From contig JBBMOL010000021.1 in assembly GCA_037954665.1 (NCBI GenBank), forward strand, positions 806,001-870,000: a stretch of 64,000 nucleotides of DNA. The letters run 5' to 3'. The stretch comes from Laguncularia racemosa. Lineage: Eukaryota; Streptophyta; Magnoliopsida; Myrtales; Combretaceae. Position 1 is the first letter of the stretch. The number at the start of each line of letters is the position of its first letter. Both the position numbers and the translations under genes were made by a program. Shown in pieces: positions 24,781-36,234 of this stretch. The notes beneath the pieces were generated by a model. The model ran no database searches. It saw only the letters and a program-made list of their open reading frames with translations, and was not told where the DNA came from.

Positions 24781-24913
24781 TCATGTCAAGCTTAGTCCTT
24801 AACTCATCCTTACATAGGATCTCTTCAATATGTTCATCTACTAAGGAATCAACAACATCGATAGAATAGCATGAATCACCAGTAAACATGGAGTGTTCCA
24901 TGGCTACAACATC

Positions 24914-25930
24914 TTAATTACCAATTCTTTGTCTCCTATTTTCAATGTAAGCTTGCCTTACCCCCACTTCAATCACTACCCTAGCAATGGTAAGGAATGA
25001 TCTTCCGAAAATTAAAGGCATATCTCTGTCCTCATCCATGTCCAGAATTACAAACTCAACAGGGTACATGAAGTTTCCTACCTTTACTAAGACATCCTTA
25101 ATGATCCCCTTGGAAATTTTCACGAATCGGTCAGCAAGCTGCAAACTCATTCTAGTAGGCTTTGGGTCAGCTAACCCTAATTTCTTGAAGAAAGAGTATG
25201 ACATCAAATTAACACTTGCCCCAAGATCAGCTTGAGCTTCATCATTTGAAATATCACCAACCAAACACAAAATTGTAAAATTGCTTGGATCCTTTAGCTT
25301 TGGAGGAAGTTTGTTTTGAATAATGGATGAGTAATTTGCTCCAACTTCTACTTTAGAAACATCCTCTAGCATCCGTTTATTAGATAGGAGTTCCTTTAGG
25401 AACTTGACATATTTTGGCATTTGCGAAAGTGCCTCAACAAACGGGATATTAATATGCAGCTGTTTAAAAAGTTTAAGGAATTTACTAAACTGCTCCTTGT
25501 CTTTGTTTTGATTGAGTTTAGCTGGATATGAAATTTTTAGCACATACTCTTTAACAACTGGTGGTGATTGCTTTTCAGGTTCTCGCTTCTCAAGTTCTAC
25601 TATCTCCTTCTCAAAAGTTTGACTACCCTCTCGCTTTTTTTCAAATTCTTTTTCAATTTGTAGTTCCTTCCTACTCCTCAAGGATATAGCTTTCCCTTGT
25701 TCCCTTGGATTATTCTTAGTGTTACTAAGGAGGGAACTTGGTTGCCTTTTAGACATCATCTTAGCTAATTGGCCAATTTGCTTCTCAAGGTTATGAATAG
25801 AAGCCTCTTGGTTCCGATGTCTTGCTTCAGAGCTTTGAATAAATTGGCTCATCAAATCCTCCAAATTAGTTTTCTTTTCTTGTTGAGGTGGTTGGATTGG
25901 TGGGTGGGGCATAGGCTGGTAGGGTGGCAA
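24914..25930 (-). CDS. Gag-protease frame of the inner element (338 codons)
   Basis: The longest open frame of the window. It starts in a proline- and glutamine-rich linker, has a coiled-coil-like charged segment (SIHNLEKQIGQLAKMM, then a KE-rich stretch), a LKLFKQLHINIPFVEALSQM segment and a retropepsin-like domain with ADLGASVNLMSYSFFKKLG, where the usual DSG/DTG appears as DLG, and PLIFGRSFLT. This layout is common to Athila/Tat elements of plants. It is not a host gene. The start codon is arbitrary because the true frame continues from gag at higher coordinates. Confidence 0.75.
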   Translation of the reverse strand: MPPYQPMPHPPIQPPQQEKKTNLEDLMSQFIQSSEARHRNQEASIHNLEKQIGQLAKMMSKRQPSSLLSNTKNNPREQGKAISLRSRKELQIEKEFEKKREGSQTFEKEIVELEKREPEKQSPPVVKEYVLKISYPAKLNQNKDKEQFSKFLKLFKQLHINIPFVEALSQMPKYVKFLKELLSNKRMLEDVSKVEVGANYSSIIQNKLPPKLKDPSNFTILCLVGDISNDEAQADLGASVNLMSYSFFKKLGLADPKPTRMSLQLADRFVKISKGIIKDVLVKVGNFMYPVEFVILDMDEDRDMPLIFGRSFLTIARVVIEVGVRQAYIENRRQRIGN

Positions 25931-26199
25931 TTGTTGCTTTTGGAATCCTGGTGGTAGGAAGTTAGATCTCTAGGCATTCTGATTGCCATAGGAGAGGTTG
26001 GGATGGCTTCTCATGCCAGGATTGTAAGTGTTACTATACGGGTTATATTGCTTTCTATTTTGATTCTCAAGATAGTCTACTTGCTCATATTGCTCATGGA
26101 GGTCCATATTCTCACTAGCATCGCCCACTTAGTGTTGCGATCCTTAGGAATTCTTAAGGTTAGAAACCTGGTGACTAAGAGCCTCCATCTTCGCCACCA

Positions 26200-26640
26200 A
26201 AGTAGTTATGAGATCTACTTTAGACTTGCCCACCACTTTTTGCTTGGCCTATTGTTACCCCATTGATAATTATTTTTAGTTATATCAGCAAAAAGTTTTA
26301 AGGATTCTTCTAGGGTCTTAGAATTTAATGTATCGCCAGTTGCGGCATCTACTAATTGACGAGTGGTCGGGTTAAGTCCATTAAAAAAGGTCTGAATTTG
26401 CATCCATGTGGCAATTGATGGTGTAGGTACTTTCTTAACAACTCTGTCCATTTTTGCCAAGCATCATACATGGTCTCACTATCTTGTTGTATGAATGATG
26501 CAATGTCATTCTGGAGCTTAGCTGTTTTGCAAGGGGGAAAGTAATTATCTAGAAATTGCTTTACTGTATCATCTCATGTAGTTAAAGCTCCAAGACCTAA
26601 TGATTGAAGCTAGTATTTTTCCTAATATTGTTTTGCCATG
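26200..26640 (-). pseudogene. Gag remnant of the inner element
   Basis: Reverse-strand pieces match the retrotransposon gag domain: a FPPCKTAKLQNDIASFIQQ stretch near 26.5 kb, and in another frame FFNGLNPTTRQLVDAATG and NSKTLEESLKL (26215-26460). One frameshift lies near 26460. Gag begins only about 100 bp after the primer-binding site, so its N-terminal part is short or deleted. Confidence 0.65.
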
Positions 26641-26664
26641 TCTCTGGCAACGATGCCAAAAACT
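26640..26664 (-). other. Primer-binding site of the inner element
   Basis: The reverse strand just after the LTR reads TTTTTGGCATCGTTGCCAG. From memory, Athila/Tat elements have TTTTGGCGCCGTTGCCGG here. The differences are C-to-T or G-to-A changes at CpG or CpNpG positions, as expected from deamination of methylated cytosines. Confidence 0.6.
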
Positions 26665-28120
26665 TGATGGGTCACTTTTTCGATCGTATAAAATTATAAA
26701 TTTATAAACCCAAAGAAATCTAACAACCTAATTAGGCAAGTATACCTATCTAATGTAGTATAGATTGCAATGGGTGTCGCCCTCAAGGATTTTAAAAACA
26801 AGTACTAGAATTACCATTTTTCTACTATCTAATCTAAATCTTAATGTGAGATTAATAAATTAAATTACTAATTAACTAATATAATAATCCTAATATTAAT
26901 TATAATCACTTTAATAAATGAATTCGATCATAAAAACATACCCTTTGTCTCAATCCACTTTAAACCCTAGGTTTCTTATAATAATAAATTGATTAACAAT
27001 TTGTTTATACTTTGTACTGTAGGAATTCTCAATTAAACTAATTACTCTATCGAGTTAATTAATTAATAGCCTTATATGGAATAGTGGAGATTTCTCCCTT
27101 ACTATCGCCCTATAAGATTTCATTAAGTTCATAATTTCCAATTAAAGATTAAATCTTTGTGCAGAAAATTGAAGTTTTCCTACTTTTAGGTAAAACCTGC
27201 AATATTTCTATTAATGAAGATCTATCATATTAGATGAGACTTATCTCTATCTAACAAGAATCAAACATGCAATTAATTTGTGCGCATAAATTAATTACAC
27301 ATCAATTAGAATACATGAATAGATACAAAGGCATAAACTTTTCATTAATTAATATGTAATTCAATCACATGGTTTAGAGTTTCACAAGACATAGGGTAGA
27401 TAAATTTACTCCTCCATGAAATTTACAGTAATCACGAAAAATCTAGAAGAGTAATAAGTAATTATGATGAAAAGAATAAACCCTTGTAGGCGTTTTTGTG
27501 ATTTTTGATGATGCTCTAACGATTTCTCCTTCCAGATTCGTAATTTTGCTCTTTTAGGGTTTTTAGAGTTGTTGTGAGAAAAAAGAAATCAAGATCCCTA
27601 ATTTTCATAATAAAGCGAGTATTTATAATATAAGAAACAGGGTAGCATGCACGACCTAATGCACGCCCGTGCTCGAGGCCGTATACTTTGGAAAAAAGTG
27701 AAATTCTAGTGTTCCGGGTTTTGCACGACATCCTGTATGGCCGTATTCGAGGTTGTACACTCTGGAATTCCTTCATTTTCTTCTTTGGGTAGATTTCTTC
27801 CTTCAATACTACCCTTATATAGCTTGTGCAATGGCTAGGGCACAATTTCACGATGCATTCTAATCACTTTTTACTTCCAGCACTGGTGTCAGCATGGGCA
27901 TGCTGAAGGTTATGTGCACATGAAAATCACCTTTTCTTATATTTTTGCTAGATTGCACCTTGTTTTCGCTTGAACCTTCTTTAAATCCTTAAATTACACT
28001 CTTGAAACCCTGAAATCAAATATTAAGCACTTAAGTGTCTTTTCTGAATAAATTCACACAAAATGCGTAAAAAATCATATTCAATAAATACTAAAAATAA
28101 GGTTCTTTCAACACTTATCA
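26665..28120 (-). repeat. 5' LTR of the inner element (1,456 bp)
   Basis: Partner of 20969-22352. It adjoins the primer-binding site, which fixes reverse-strand orientation. It holds two units of a GC-rich repeat at about 27640-27775 (CACGCCCGTGCTCGAGG and TATGGCCGTATTCGAGG cores); the other LTR holds one. Confidence 0.85.
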
Positions 28121-28505
28121 TCATTCATGGTTGTGATTTCCAACTTCTCCTCATATGGAGTTCGATGATGTTTATAATAGTGCTCACATCAATTCAACTA
28201 TTTAACGGGATTCATTGTTCCATCATACCTAGGAAATTCTAGTTATCAGTGCTTCCTTCTCGTGCAAGACACTAGCAGTAGATCCTTGACCTGAATGGGC
28301 CCTTACTTCACAAATCTCCTTTGTACCTTTTCCCTTGTTATTCTTTCTAGAAATCGCTTAGGTTAAACTTTTAAGTTGATGGGCCATCTATTGTTGTTGC
28401 TCATCCATTTGTTGTTGCTTTGCATCCACAAGCTCCTTGTTTTCCTTGTACATTGCTAAGGACTGAAACTATTGTTGGAGAAGTTTGACCTCTTCCATAT
28501 AGCTT
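28121..28505 (-). pseudogene. Gag remnant of the outer gypsy element (right part)
   Basis: Short decayed segment between the inner element and the outer primer-binding site, where the N-terminal part of gag is expected. The reading is poor and the assignment rests mainly on position. Confidence 0.45.
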
Positions 28506-28519
28506 GGTTCTAATACCAA
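28506..28519 (-). other. Primer-binding site of the outer gypsy element
   Basis: The reverse strand reads TTGGTATTAGAACC, close to the initiator-methionine tRNA complement, two bases from the LTR edge. Confidence 0.6.
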
Positions 28520-28521
28520 AA

Positions 28522-28759
28522 TGTTATAGGATCAGGTTTGCAATTCAGTAATAGAGTGATTTAGGGTATTATTATTTTTCTTAATGTTTTGCCCTTTTAT
28601 CATGTTTGTACTAAATTTATCTATATTTTAAATGTGTTAGGGATACTTAGAAAGAACTCAAGATCATATAAGACGGATAATTGGGATAAAATTCTAGAAT
28701 AATCATTTCAACGGAAAACAAAGTCTTGATGACAGCACACTAAAGGTAGTTACCATGCA
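28522..28759 (-). repeat. 5' LTR of the outer gypsy element
   Basis: 238 bp with TG...CA ends (TGTTATAGG to CCATGCA). Direct-repeat partner of 14849-15088. Confidence 0.7.
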
Positions 28760-29290
28760 ATTAATTACTGCCCATAATTCCTTCACAACTGCCCCGGTCG
28801 CTTAACAAGCACAACAATTGATACATCAGCCACATGCACAACATACACTATAGACCCACACGTCACGGTACACACCACCAACACAATACATTCACAACAA
28901 TAAAAAATGCAATTACATAACACAACCAATATAACACAACACGGCCACAGGCCACATATATTAACCAAACTTCCTTAGAGCTTTCCTTATTCTTGTGTGT
29001 ATAAACCTGCTCGAATGGGGGTAATCCCTCCACATGGATGGGAACTTTCACGTGTAACATGTTACTAGGATGCAACAATCCAAACCGTTAGATATGTTAA
29101 AAAGAAAGCTCCTGGGAGAGGACTGCTATAAAAGACACAAAGGAAGCATTTGAATTGTTACGGACATTGGTTCCATTTTTCCCCGTGTATCAGGTCTTCG
29201 AGTGAGAGTTTTAGGGGAAATCCAAAATCGAGATTACTTTGAAGTTTTCTTTTCTGTCAAGGTATGGGTCGGCTCCTCGGAAGGATGTGT
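28760..29290. other. Intergenic stretch, no gene recognised
   Basis: Moderately complex sequence. A TATA-like word (GCTATAAAAGAC, about 29127-29138, plus strand) is present, but no convincing coding region follows. Short reverse frames at 28783-29078 show no known domain. Confidence 0.35.
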
Positions 29291-29300
29291 GAGTTTGCCC

Positions 29301-29678
29301 CTTTGGAGTAAATTTTTTTTTAAAAAAATAATTCCAAAAAATGTATTTTCAATAATACCGTTTTGAAATCGTAAGTTGAGATTACGATTTCTGAAGAAAT
29401 TGTACAATATAAGTAAGAGCTGCATTGGCGACACTGGCACCGATAATAATAACATCGGTCTTCTCATTAACTTTATCGAAGCACCATCTTCTAGAATTTT
29501 CTTTGCCTCTATATTCTCTGTTAACTTTCTTTCCAAATGTAGTGTACAAGAAAACCCATCCTTCCAAAGAAGCATCTAGAAATTGCAGGCTGGAACTATA
29601 ATTTTCAAATGTAAAGAAATTGCGATTTCAAAACGGTATTTTCAAAAATACTTTTTCCGGAACTGTTTTTTAAAAAAT
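29301..29678. mobile_element. Long-TIR MITE (MULE-like), about 0.38 kb
   Basis: The left end reads AATTCCAAAAAATGTATTTTC then AATACCGTTTTGAAATCGTAA. The right end, reverse-complemented, reads AGTTCCGGAAAAAGTATTT then AATACCGTTTTGAAATCGCAA. These make inverted repeats of about 60-70 bp. The 9-mer AGTTTGCCC flanks both sides (29292-29300 and 29679-29687), the size expected for a Mutator-type target duplication. The left end carries about 10 extra bases before the TIR match, so the exact edge is uncertain. The open frames inside show no known domain. Confidence 0.55.
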
Positions 29679-29689
29679 AGTTTGCCCTT

Positions 29690-30749
29690 CTCTAGCTCTT
29701 CATCAGCTGGAATGAAACCTACTCGGCAGTTTCAGGAACTAGGAACTCGTCCTAGATTACAATTTCCGTTTTCGTGAAAAACTGAACCATGAACCAGCGA
29801 TTCCTTGAATCCCAAAAGAAAAAGAAGCATTGCGGTTTTGCGAATCCGCCCGAGTCCAAATTCGGTTCCGTAAATCTGGAAGGGCAAATTGGCAACTCCG
29901 TCATCAGATTAGACCATTGGCTTACACTGGCTAGCCCAAGTACTTCTGGTATTAGAGCACTGAATTCTTTATAACTCGAGGAGAATATTTACTCCGCAGT
30001 CCTTGTTTACTTTCTTCTTCATAGAATGAGATTTCATGAACTTCAACTCACTATAACTCTGGTTGAAACATCAAGGTAGTGGGCCGGGGGAAAGAATTAG
30101 AAGCTACGGGATCATCTATCTTATGTACACCCCATGTAAAAACTAAATCGGCCAGAGCTTATGGCTAATAGCAACAGAGCATGGGCAGATTAATTGTTAT
30201 GAGATCAAAACTCTCATATTTGGAAGTCAAGCAAACGATTACTTGCTTAATATTGGCCAGCACTAACTTTAATGATTAAGCATTTTCATTAATGGATGTT
30301 CTTGAACAATTGCTAGGGGGCTAAAATGAGAAACTCAATAAACTTTAATGCACTACTTTTAATTGGGGGAAAATCATATTGATGAATTTGAAATGTACAG
30401 ATAAATATACAGCTCCAAATGGGACAGAGCTGTCCCCATGTGACCAACGACTTATTGCCAGTTACAGAGAAAAAGGTATAATGAACTAGGATGATGTTTT
30501 ATCAAACCATGAAAAGTAGAACAGGAAGAAGAAATAATTAAGGGGAAAAGAAAAAGGGAAAAGCAAAAGGATAACAGTGCTTGAGGACTAATATCTTCTC
30601 CTTTAATACTGACACGGCTGTATTCTAGTCTGGCTGTATTCGGCAACATGAACCACATGCGCCAATTTCTTTGTCTGATTCTAACCTTATTCCAACAATA
30701 GGTGGAGAAAATCAGTAAGGACCTAATCCGATTGAATGAAAGCAACAGC
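29690..30749. other. Downstream flank of the J-domain gene
   Basis: No gene recognised. The part near 30450-30740 may include the 3' UTR of the J-domain gene on the reverse strand. Short open frames are not supported by any motif. Confidence 0.35.
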
Positions 30750-33700
30750 TCATGCAGCTGAGAATGCACTGCAGAGCGACTTGTATGCATTGACACATAA
30801 CTTGAATTTTTCTTCTGCTGCTGACTGTAAAAGTTGAATGCGTTTTGTTAGATAGAAACGAGAAACTAGGCAAACTATAAAACAAAGCAAAATAAAAAAA
30901 CCAATCCAGCCTCATAACAGATATCACAACCCTGCAGTGTGGCATAAAAAAGAAATATCATACTCATGTTCTGAATGTAAACTATGCATCAATCTCACAA
31001 TAAGATGGTGTGGATTCAGAGGATGCAGTGATACATCACAAAAAGTATGGTCAAATATACTATGGTCAAATGTTTCCCCTTTTTCATGTAGAAACAACAG
31101 TTTTCAGTAAAAGAAATAAGTGTGCCAAAATCTTGTATGAATGTACCGATGGCTCTCTAGGATTTAAAAATCCTTTCTCTTTGTACTTTGGAATTCTAAA
31201 CTCAGTCCTCCATCCCAATGTAAAAAAGATGGATCTTTATCTGAATACAGAAGAATATACTTTGTCAGACACTCACTTTTTTTTTTTTGTTTCTAGTTCA
31301 GTCACCATTTTAAATAGTAGAAGGTGCAAGCAGATGCACCTTTTTCTTTAAGTGCATTTCCCATTAATTTTTCAACACATAGGACATGAGGTTCTTATGG
31401 TTTGTATATGAAAAATAAAACTGCATTTAGTCCTAATTTCTTACATGTCAAAAGATAAATGGAAGATAAAACCATGCACACAACCTATCTAACCTTTTTC
31501 CCCCCTATTTTAAAATACAATAAAGATGACCAACCCCGACAACACATTAAAGAGAAACTTAAATGGAGTGTCTTTATAATTGGCATATACAAAGAGATAA
31601 GCTTGGGTTTGGGAATTTGGTACAATGCCATGTGGCTTAGGAATAGGAGACTAATGAAAGCAAATATAGACCTTGCAGAGTCATGAGTTCTTGAACTACA
31701 TTCATAACCATAAACTGAGATATTTCCATCCCATCATTGTATTTAATGGGATACTGCAACAAACATTCACATCCCTCGTTTTACCAAGATAACTAGCTAA
31801 CCCTAGTATTGCAAATCAAGTTCCAGATTTGCTGACTTAGTCTCTTTAGAGTATCATCACTAAAGAGAGATGGCAACAACAGCACTCAAGCCTTATTCCT
31901 AACAATTGGGGCCAGCTATATGGATCTAATGTCACCATTGCACTCTATTGTAGACTACATCCTCTCCAATAGCCAGCATGTCATCTTTTTTAATTGTTTG
32001 TCCTTTTGGGTCTCCATAATGTACTAGCTCAAGAAAGAGCATGTAGAATATGGTTCTTACAGATTTATATCAAATTTGCATATCAGACAAGATTAAGAAG
32101 TAGCTTTTCAGTGACAAAATCACATGACCAAAAACTCTGTTTGTTCACAACTCAGCTCAAAATCAAGCTAAATTATAAGATATCTCTCAATTTAAGTCCC
32201 AACCCCATTAAATCTTATTAACAAAGCTCTCATGTTGATATAAACTTAACAAAAAAAAGCCACCTGGACAGTAAGCATAAGCTAGCCTATAATAAGACAA
32301 GGAAGATTACACTAAAATCCAGGTGAAAGAATGATGACTTGCTATCATATGCGGTATTTACATATGAACTATGGATGAAATTCTCCTCATTTATAACTTA
32401 CAAGTTCCAAGAAAGCAGACAATTAACAGCCTAACCTGTGAAGGACCTTGATGCTTGTCAGGATGCCACTTAAAGGCCGATATTCTAAATCTGTACGGCA
32501 AACATAAACTTTTGTAAACTGATGAGACCAATATTTATTTTTTCTTAACTTGATTACCAAAAAAGGTTTTTCTCTGGAAAAACTAAGGTAAGTTTCATTA
32601 ACTCACGCATTTTTCACATCTTCTATTTTTAAAGGACCTCTTGGAGGCAACCCAAGTGTGATTCTGTCAGAAGGTGATCCTAAACTAAATGATTCATCAC
32701 TTGACTCCAAATCACCCAAAGTTTTCCGGTTCTTGAATTTATGCTTGTCCCAATCCTCTCCTCGCTGAAAACCGGATGTTGAACTTTCGAAGTCAGACCT
32801 CCATGAGTTGAAAGACCATGTATACCAGCTATTTCTAAATGCTTCTTGAAAGATTATTTCTGGATGATCTTCTAGGTCCTCGGAGAAGATCTCTCTTCTG
32901 AACTTACCTGGAAATGCAAATAGCATAAAGGAGTGAATACTGATTTCATATTTATGCATAAAGATGATTTTATGCATGAACATAATGGAACATTAAACTG
33001 TATTATCTTTCCAGCAATCACTTGCAACTCTTCAAAAGACAGGTGGTCAAGAAAGGCATTAGGGTACCCAAAGAGAACTTGCTCCTAGCTTGCAGATGGC
33101 ACATGACAGGTAGATGGATAATTAATATTGTAATTTAAGACAAGAATAGAACATTTTAGTTCTAACCTATTCTGGCTTGATGACAGACCATAGATGCTAC
33201 ATGCATTAATCCAGTACTTAGTTTAATGTGGTATCCAGATGCCTTCTAGTCACAAAACACAACAATTCCACAGGAAGAATGACTTTAATGAGAGGTATGT
33301 CTACTACAAACATCTCTTTCCAGTGTAATGTTTGAAAACTGTGGGAATCAACATTGCCTGTACAGATCAATCATAAAGCAAAATAAGGTTCACCAGTTGC
33401 CACCAAAATAGTTCAGATGAATACACGAATAGTACATGCATCGGTTGTTGCGAGGGGGTATGTAATACAAAATTTGTAATCAACCCTCTCTCTCTATGGA
33501 TATGTAAAGATCCAAAAGCTTTAGGATTTGCAGCTATACCAAAGGTCTAGAATTACTCTGTCCTATCCGTTAGACAATTAACGCTTTCTATTCTATTCCA
33601 AAATTTTCCAGAATTTTTACTTTATTACTAGAACGAAAGTGGAACTGTATTAAATTCAAGACCAACCTTCTTTATTCTCCATATTCATCACAACTAACAT

Positions 33701-36234
33701 GTCTTAATGCATGTGGAAACATATGATAGATACTTCATTAGAAATTCCTCTAAGAGCTTTCACATGAAATACAAACAGGAAAGCACGAAGAGCAAACCAA
33801 ATGACATGAGCTGCAAACATATATCTTTTCCTATAATAATATTCCTTAAAGAACAATATAACAAACATTCTAATATATGAACATACATTAATCAAGCCAC
33901 ATAAGTAACTCTAAGAAGAGTTAATAGCTTCTTTAAAATTATAACTGTGTTAAACTAACCAATCAATAATGTAAATTAAAAAATATTACATAAGTAGTTG
34001 TTTCTAATATTATATACGTGTAATGTTGAAGACTTACCATTGAGTGTTAATACCACATAATAACCTACTGTTTCTTAAACAATTTATTGTTAATATAATG
34101 CCAATATATTAACTCACAATTTGCTACTAGCTTACTGTTCTCAAGTTAGAAGTAACATATAGCAAAATGCTAGTGAAAAAAGTGTGAAATAAAGAGAAAG
34201 CAACAAGGAGAAAAATCAAGAGACCCCCTAAATGATAAGTTCATTATGAAGCCAAAGGATCCTGCCTACCAAGGCCTACAGATAAGGCAGGTTGTATAAA
34301 ACCAGGAAGATGCATCATTGTGACTTTGCATTGTAAAGAAATACAGAGGACCTGAATCGGAAACCTAAAAGAACCGTATTCTCCAGCAGACTTTTTTTTG
34401 GTAAGTTCACCAGTGTGTATATAGTGAATAATAATTTCAGGAGAGCCACTCCTTCACAAATAAGTAGGAAGTGCTAAACAAAGTAAGAACAGCAAGATAA
34501 AAGTATCGAAACTGGCACCATGGACAGAGTGCACACTTCCAAACTCTAAATACAGACCACAAAGACTGCAGACTAGCAATCCTTACAAAACTCAAGGATC
34601 GTCACAAAAGACATACAGCTTAACACCTTGATTTTGTCTGTCACAAGTTTCCTTCTTTTCTTTTCACGATTGGAGTTGGTAATGGTGGAGGATTAGGCAA
34701 AGCTAGTGCAAGTAATTACTCAATGGTACAAAGAAATAAATCTTAGCCAAATGAAAATGATGACATAGACAAAGGTGTTCACCTTTTGCTTTTTTGTGTT
34801 GACTTTTGGCAGCAGATCTAGCTGAAGACTTTGATTTGCCTCTCTTTCCACGATCAGCTTCTCTTCCATCAAATTTCCATATTGGATCATTGCCCTAAGA
34901 AGAAATTAAAAGAATTTGTAGGTAAACTATGATAAATGGACTTGCAGAGTCAGTTAAAGACTAATTTTCCCCCTTTCATAGAATATCACTCAAAATTATT
35001 AGAAAAGGGAACAGAAAAGAAAGACAGGAATGCTATGATCATGTAGCCTATCCCTGAGCAAATATCAAGCATGAGTAACTGATATACCTTGAAAGAAGTT
35101 TCAGAGGATCCACTGTTGAAGAGGAGATTCTTTAGAGCTTTCTTTGCACTTGCACGCTTTTCACGAGTTGTAAATTTGATATAGTTCTAAATATGAAAAT
35201 GAACATGTTAGAGAAACCTAGGTCATCCCACTGTGATGATTAAAGAAGAAAATAAGAAAATAGCGATGTGGGTCAATAAGAAGCCAATTAAAGTCAACGA
35301 CAGATTATCTAGAAATATTGATGCAACATGTTCAAAAGCCAAAAGCACAAGACTTGGAAAAAGGAAGAAATGCAACATAGAGAGAGATTCCACTTTGGTA
35401 CCTTTGATGGTTTTTGAACTTTCTGAAAATCCTGCAACATATAAAATGTCGTCAACTTCCTTTCTTCAGGATGTGATGTTTAGAGACTAAATTGGAGAGA
35501 TCGAGCTATTGTTTTGCTCAGGTGGTGCAAAATTGCATAAGAATCCTGAAGCCACACTAAGTTGATTATTTCAATACAAGAATAATCACCAGTCCCCTCA
35601 GCAGCCAAAATCAATGGGTAGTAGTTTTCTATACAATTTTTTCCCAAACCACAACAACAATATACATTAGAATCAACCATCAACCCTAAAACATCAATAA
35701 CTTCATACTTATTTACACATTCCTCTATAGCATTATACATAAAGCATCTCTCTAAGAGAATTGTCAACAATGCCTCTCTGCATACAACGATCCATGAAAG
35801 TAGAATTAGTTTGAAATTTGAATTAAATAAGCACCAGCATCTCCAAGAACGATAATTTTTTTGCAAAAAAAGATTCAGAGGGAACTTCAATTACTTCTAT
35901 GGTGGATTTCCAATACATAAAGTCAGTTAAATCATATTAAAGGTACATAGCAACTCCTGTTTTAACATGCATGCACATTTCTAACAAGTAATAAATTAAT
36001 TAACTTTATGGGAAAATGACATAAAGAGAATCTTGTATCACTGAATAAGAAAAATAAAAAGAGCAAGTGAATTAAGAGGGGAAAAAAAGAATCACCCACA
36101 AAGTTCAATTTACCATTCCATTTTTCATATGAAATGGGGGTTGAATGAAAAGCAGAGGAATTGCTCGTTGCTGAGGTTGGAGTTATCAATGAATTCTTGA
36201 TCGAACACACACTCCTCCATCTGGGGATTATCAT
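30750..36234 (-). CDS. Small protein with C-terminal J-domain, likely mitochondrial, six exons
   Basis: Exons on the reverse strand: 36234-36100, 35186-35088, 34894-34783, 32907-32607, 32490-32436 and 30824-30750. All five introns have GT-AG ends and the phases join exactly, giving 777 nt and 258 residues. The N-terminus (MIIPRWRSVCSIKNSLI...) is basic, hydroxylated and free of acidic residues, like a mitochondrial presequence. A basic stretch (NYIKFTTREKRASAKKALKNL, just after residue 45) and a Lys/Ser-rich linker follow. The J-domain closes the protein: GPLKIEDVKNAFRISAFKWHPDKHQGPS with HPD at 225-227, then EEKFKLCVNAYKSLCSA. The J-domain looks short at its N-terminal helix. Such proteins recruit and stimulate Hsp70. 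The partner is unknown. The start is the first ATG giving the presequence. Two introns exceed 1.6 kb. Confidence 0.85.

Larger units (their letters stand above)
20969..28120 (-). mobile_element. Inner LTR retrotransposon lacking reverse transcriptase
   Basis: Direct repeats 20969-22352 and 26665-28120 are its LTRs, each starting TGATGG and ending TTATCA. The reverse-strand order is: right LTR, primer-binding site, gag (26.64-26.2 kb), gag-protease frame (25930-24914), a short post-protease stretch, integrase C-terminus (24.75-24.45 kb), non-coding 3' region, left LTR. RT, RNase H and most of integrase are absent, so it is an internally deleted, non-autonomous member, probably of the Athila/Tat group. 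It lies inside the gag of the outer element. Confidence 0.75.
14849..28759 (-). mobile_element. Outer Ty3/gypsy element carrying nested insertions
   Basis: Two direct repeats of about 240 bp (14849-15088 and 28522-28759) bracket a reverse-strand gypsy genome. Gag runs from 28.5 kb leftwards and resumes at 20.97 kb. Protease is at about 20.3 kb, RT/RNase H at 19.7-18.6 kb and integrase at 16.6-16.1 kb. A primer-binding site (TTGGTATTAGAACC on the reverse strand, 28506-28519) abuts the right LTR. The body is interrupted by a 7.15 kb LTR element, a Harbinger-like element and probably a further insert. No matching 5 bp target duplication was found, so boundaries may be off by a few bases. Confidence 0.7.

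Noticed and set aside
28783..29078. Two reverse frames of 61 and 71 codons
   Set aside because: Low-complexity hydrophobic readings without homologous motifs.
32603..32983. Single-exon reading of 126 codons in the J-domain gene
   Set aside because: The first residues belong to an intron; the true exon starts at 32907 after a good acceptor.
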